A stretch of DNA of 64,000 nucleotides from UBA6163 sp041753075 (GTDB lineage: Bacteria > Planctomycetota > Planctomycetia > Pirellulales > Pirellulaceae): NCBI GenBank assembly GCA_041753075.1, contig JBGSVE010000044.1, positions 5,134-69,133 on the forward strand. The letters run 5' to 3'. The translations under genes were made by a program, and so were the position numbers. Positions within the stretch are counted from its first letter, which is position 1, and every line of letters begins with the position of its first letter. The notes beneath the pieces were generated by a model. That model saw only the letters and a program-made list of their open reading frames with translations, had not been told where the DNA came from and did not search any database. Shown here piece after piece: positions 63,401-64,000 of this stretch.

Positions 63401-63723
63401 AGCAATGCCGCGACGGCGATGCCCAATTCCAACACACCGTACAGCAGCAGTGGTCGGCGTACTGAGGAGCCGTAGCGAAGCACCAACAGCGATCCGAGTG
63501 ATAGGCCGCCCATATAAGATGACAACACGATCGCCAGCGCTTGGCCAGTCGTGCCAAGTAGAATTGCGAATTGTCTCAGCCAGACGGTTTCATAAACCAG
63601 TGCCGCGAACCCGGACAAGAAGAAACACAGCGAAACCATTACCAGAACGCTAGCCCGTGATCGCTTCGCCACTGAAGCATCAAAGTCGTCAAGCCGTTTC
63701 GAAGCGGTCGAGTTGAAGGACAT
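60124..63723 (-). CDS. Membrane protein fused to a spermidine-synthase-like domain
   Basis: 1199 residues. About 13 hydrophobic segments occupy residues 25-480 (for example VLVMVSLCFFLSGFAALVYETVWLRQFAILLGTT, written in pieces: MVSLCFFLSGFAALVYE, LAIVLSSYMGGLSLGSLL), with ATLPLLSRFVV and GWLYAINTFGAVAG, typical of the membrane part of fused polyamine synthases. The cytoplasmic domain has IGLGGGVAASLVPQSVQEIDVLELSP (about 580), VFVNDGRRALG, and SQPSHPWTAGASHLYTVEFA with the Asp/His region of aminopropyltransferases; the D in the usual DxxDP is replaced by Q-P-S, so catalysis of spermidine formation is doubtful. Residues 780-1090 form an unassigned helical tail. The last 102 residues are antisense to the preceding gene and do not look like a protein domain; a frameshift near 60440 is possible. 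Confidence 0.78.
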   Translation of the reverse strand: MSFNSTASKRLDDFDASVAKRSRASVLVMVSLCFFLSGFAALVYETVWLRQFAILLGTTGQALAIVLSSYMGGLSLGSLLVLRYGSSVRRPLLLYGVLELGIAVAALLIPLGINLARSLGNWMFGGLDEIPEAGQWQISLFGMLVVWTLILIPTSMMGATLPLLSRFVVSRDEHVGPRIGWLYAINTFGAVAGTLVAAFMLLPKVGLGNVVYAGVVANLIVFVLILRLAGLEPKVVSAMTISAPVVETGSQVKDIKPIRASRQTAPRIAANVDGDESLVRFGWVAWLIALSGGASFGYEIIFTRMLSHFLGGSIFAFSTMLAGFLLGIAIGGLAASRVATTRVRAATWFVYCQLGIVMFALAAFYWINQLAGAELRQSGAWSITAQQVFASIITLLPTSTFIGATFPLAIRIYARDERDATGASAWIYFCNTLGGIFGAIATGSFILPRLHYHGATMLALSLNLLIAIVAAFAFRLRIVHGIAFAVVIALPIAYRPQWPENVIRVSAINGKLTQGEILYDRAGPAATVAVFYDWGTTRFQTNGLPESLIAPAGAGIDLHSDATYLAALPSLVRPEIRSMLMIGLGGGVAASLVPQSVQEIDVLELSPSVIEANRAVSGFREIDPLRDPRVQVFVNDGRRALGLTSKRYDTIVSQPSHPWTAGASHLYTVEFARRAKQRLNPGGVFLQWIGMEFVDAELVRSMAATLRQVFPYVRLYRPMGESLLFVASDQIMQPERFGELGADGSIQCHLNEVDRDYFHRLGLITPTHAFSWLTADERGLEKMCGDADVISDANNWLAVRAPALLRGHDAKKTRFFVAGFSPLARSIEEAKQVCPSLDLHALAAMWLRRRGNVYVSKFILPRETDPSRRLLLSSWADDNKQSTASLVDTVAANPDWLSPEIASELLTQSLIDPRRRTRLDKPLKQQCESRLNASQRLIYEIMKAMADGDLGPAEQNDAVLAQVSVDANEFEIATMARLLWRNEKSGVTILTRQELGLEAVYIADRAAAFVKPLSLTWYRAVAAIHAGQPYMALASADVLADTCMVAAKQGDATPGMRRNLQRCLETISQPAASVGVPSWRYQEVLSKLIDTLQQLSELPSAHRSQGQHECLSPAADVALGSDHGVELPDERQAGQGDLHSRGLIQHDPHILDEMLDIESGREVTVDDFRSQVEQCPVRCGTRGNRPQHQCSVESGGLGV

Positions 63724-64000
63724 CGAAATGAGGGAATAGTGAGAAGTAATTTCGACTAGCCATCATTGCCGCTGGCGAGGGGCCGCGCCTAGTACGGCTT
63801 CTCAACAATTGCTTTCCGGGAACTATGGTTAGGTTTTTGTTGCCAGGTGGATTTTAAGATCCATCCGGGTTTATCGTGGATAGGCAGGATGTGCTGTTGG
63901 ATTTTTTGAGGGATGGCTCCCCTGTCCAAAGTGACTGAAGGACGATCCTGTGCCGTACAATTGACGTGCCGGGTGAAGCGGACTGAAGCTCTGCGGGGAC
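63724..64000. other. Intergenic region at the window edge
   Basis: 277 bases upstream of the polyamine-synthase-like gene, holding its promoter region. No gene, terminator or repeat is evident; AAGATCCATCC and GGATAGG make a weak inverted pairing near 63856-63886. Confidence 0.35.

Overview
The window looks like chromosomal DNA of a planctomycete, most likely of the Pirellula/Rhodopirellula type. I base this on protein families rather than on any database search: a DUF1559 protein, a secreted DUF1573 protein, a Minf_1886-type small protein, a ThuA/PVC-heme fusion, PEP-CTERM sorting of a giant beta-strand-repeat protein, many TTG/GTG starts, and palindromic intergenic repeats. No tRNA, rRNA or CRISPR array was recognised.

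Layout. 1-6.2 kb: the end of an SMP-30-like gene, a lipoprotein, the fmt-def pair and a csrA with a long tail on the minus strand, then a polysaccharide deacetylase and a WecG/TagA-type glycosyltransferase. 6.28-7.66 kb: an IS element with perfect 15-bp ends, an 8-bp target duplication and a frameshifted transposase, inserted in a palindromic repeat. 7.7-14.9 kb: a DUF1559 protein, pgi, two small proteins, recQ and a lipoprotein. 15.1-15.7 kb: wreckage of an IS91-like element. 16.1-24.5 kb: GNAT, Maf, DUF1573, a terpene-cyclase-like repeat protein and a tightly packed run from a secreted WD40-like protein through RicT, Minf_1886 and a secreted methyltransferase to a TIM-barrel isomerase. 24.6-33.9 kb: a 1462-residue ThuA/beta-propeller/HEAT/cytochrome c protein, then recO, a BamD-like lipoprotein, lptE, folP and a GT4 glycosyltransferase. 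33.9-36.7 kb, minus strand: a fatty-acid-type cluster (FabZ, ACP, FabZ-like without the catalytic His, FabF). 36.9-41.6 kb: a zinc metallopeptidase, a 2OG oxygenase, a TPR lipoprotein and lpxD-lpxI.

42-59.5 kb is the most unusual part. A 3041-residue surface protein built of autotransporter-associated beta-strand repeats with a PEP-CTERM tail is followed by a predicted outer-membrane beta-barrel and, 53 bp later, a 1464-residue cytochrome with ten CXXCH motifs joined to an LVIVD-type beta-propeller. A flotillin-like gene and a small proline-rich protein follow. The barrel plus multiheme cytochrome resembles the logic of porin-cytochrome conduits for moving electrons across an outer membrane; that function is an inference.

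59.5-63.7 kb: a hydroxyisobutyrate-dehydrogenase-family gene whose 3' third is overlapped on the opposite strand by the tail of a very large membrane protein fused to a spermidine-synthase domain. Several genes (lpxD, lpxI, lptE, BamD-like, barrel protein) point to a Gram-negative-type outer membrane with lipid A.
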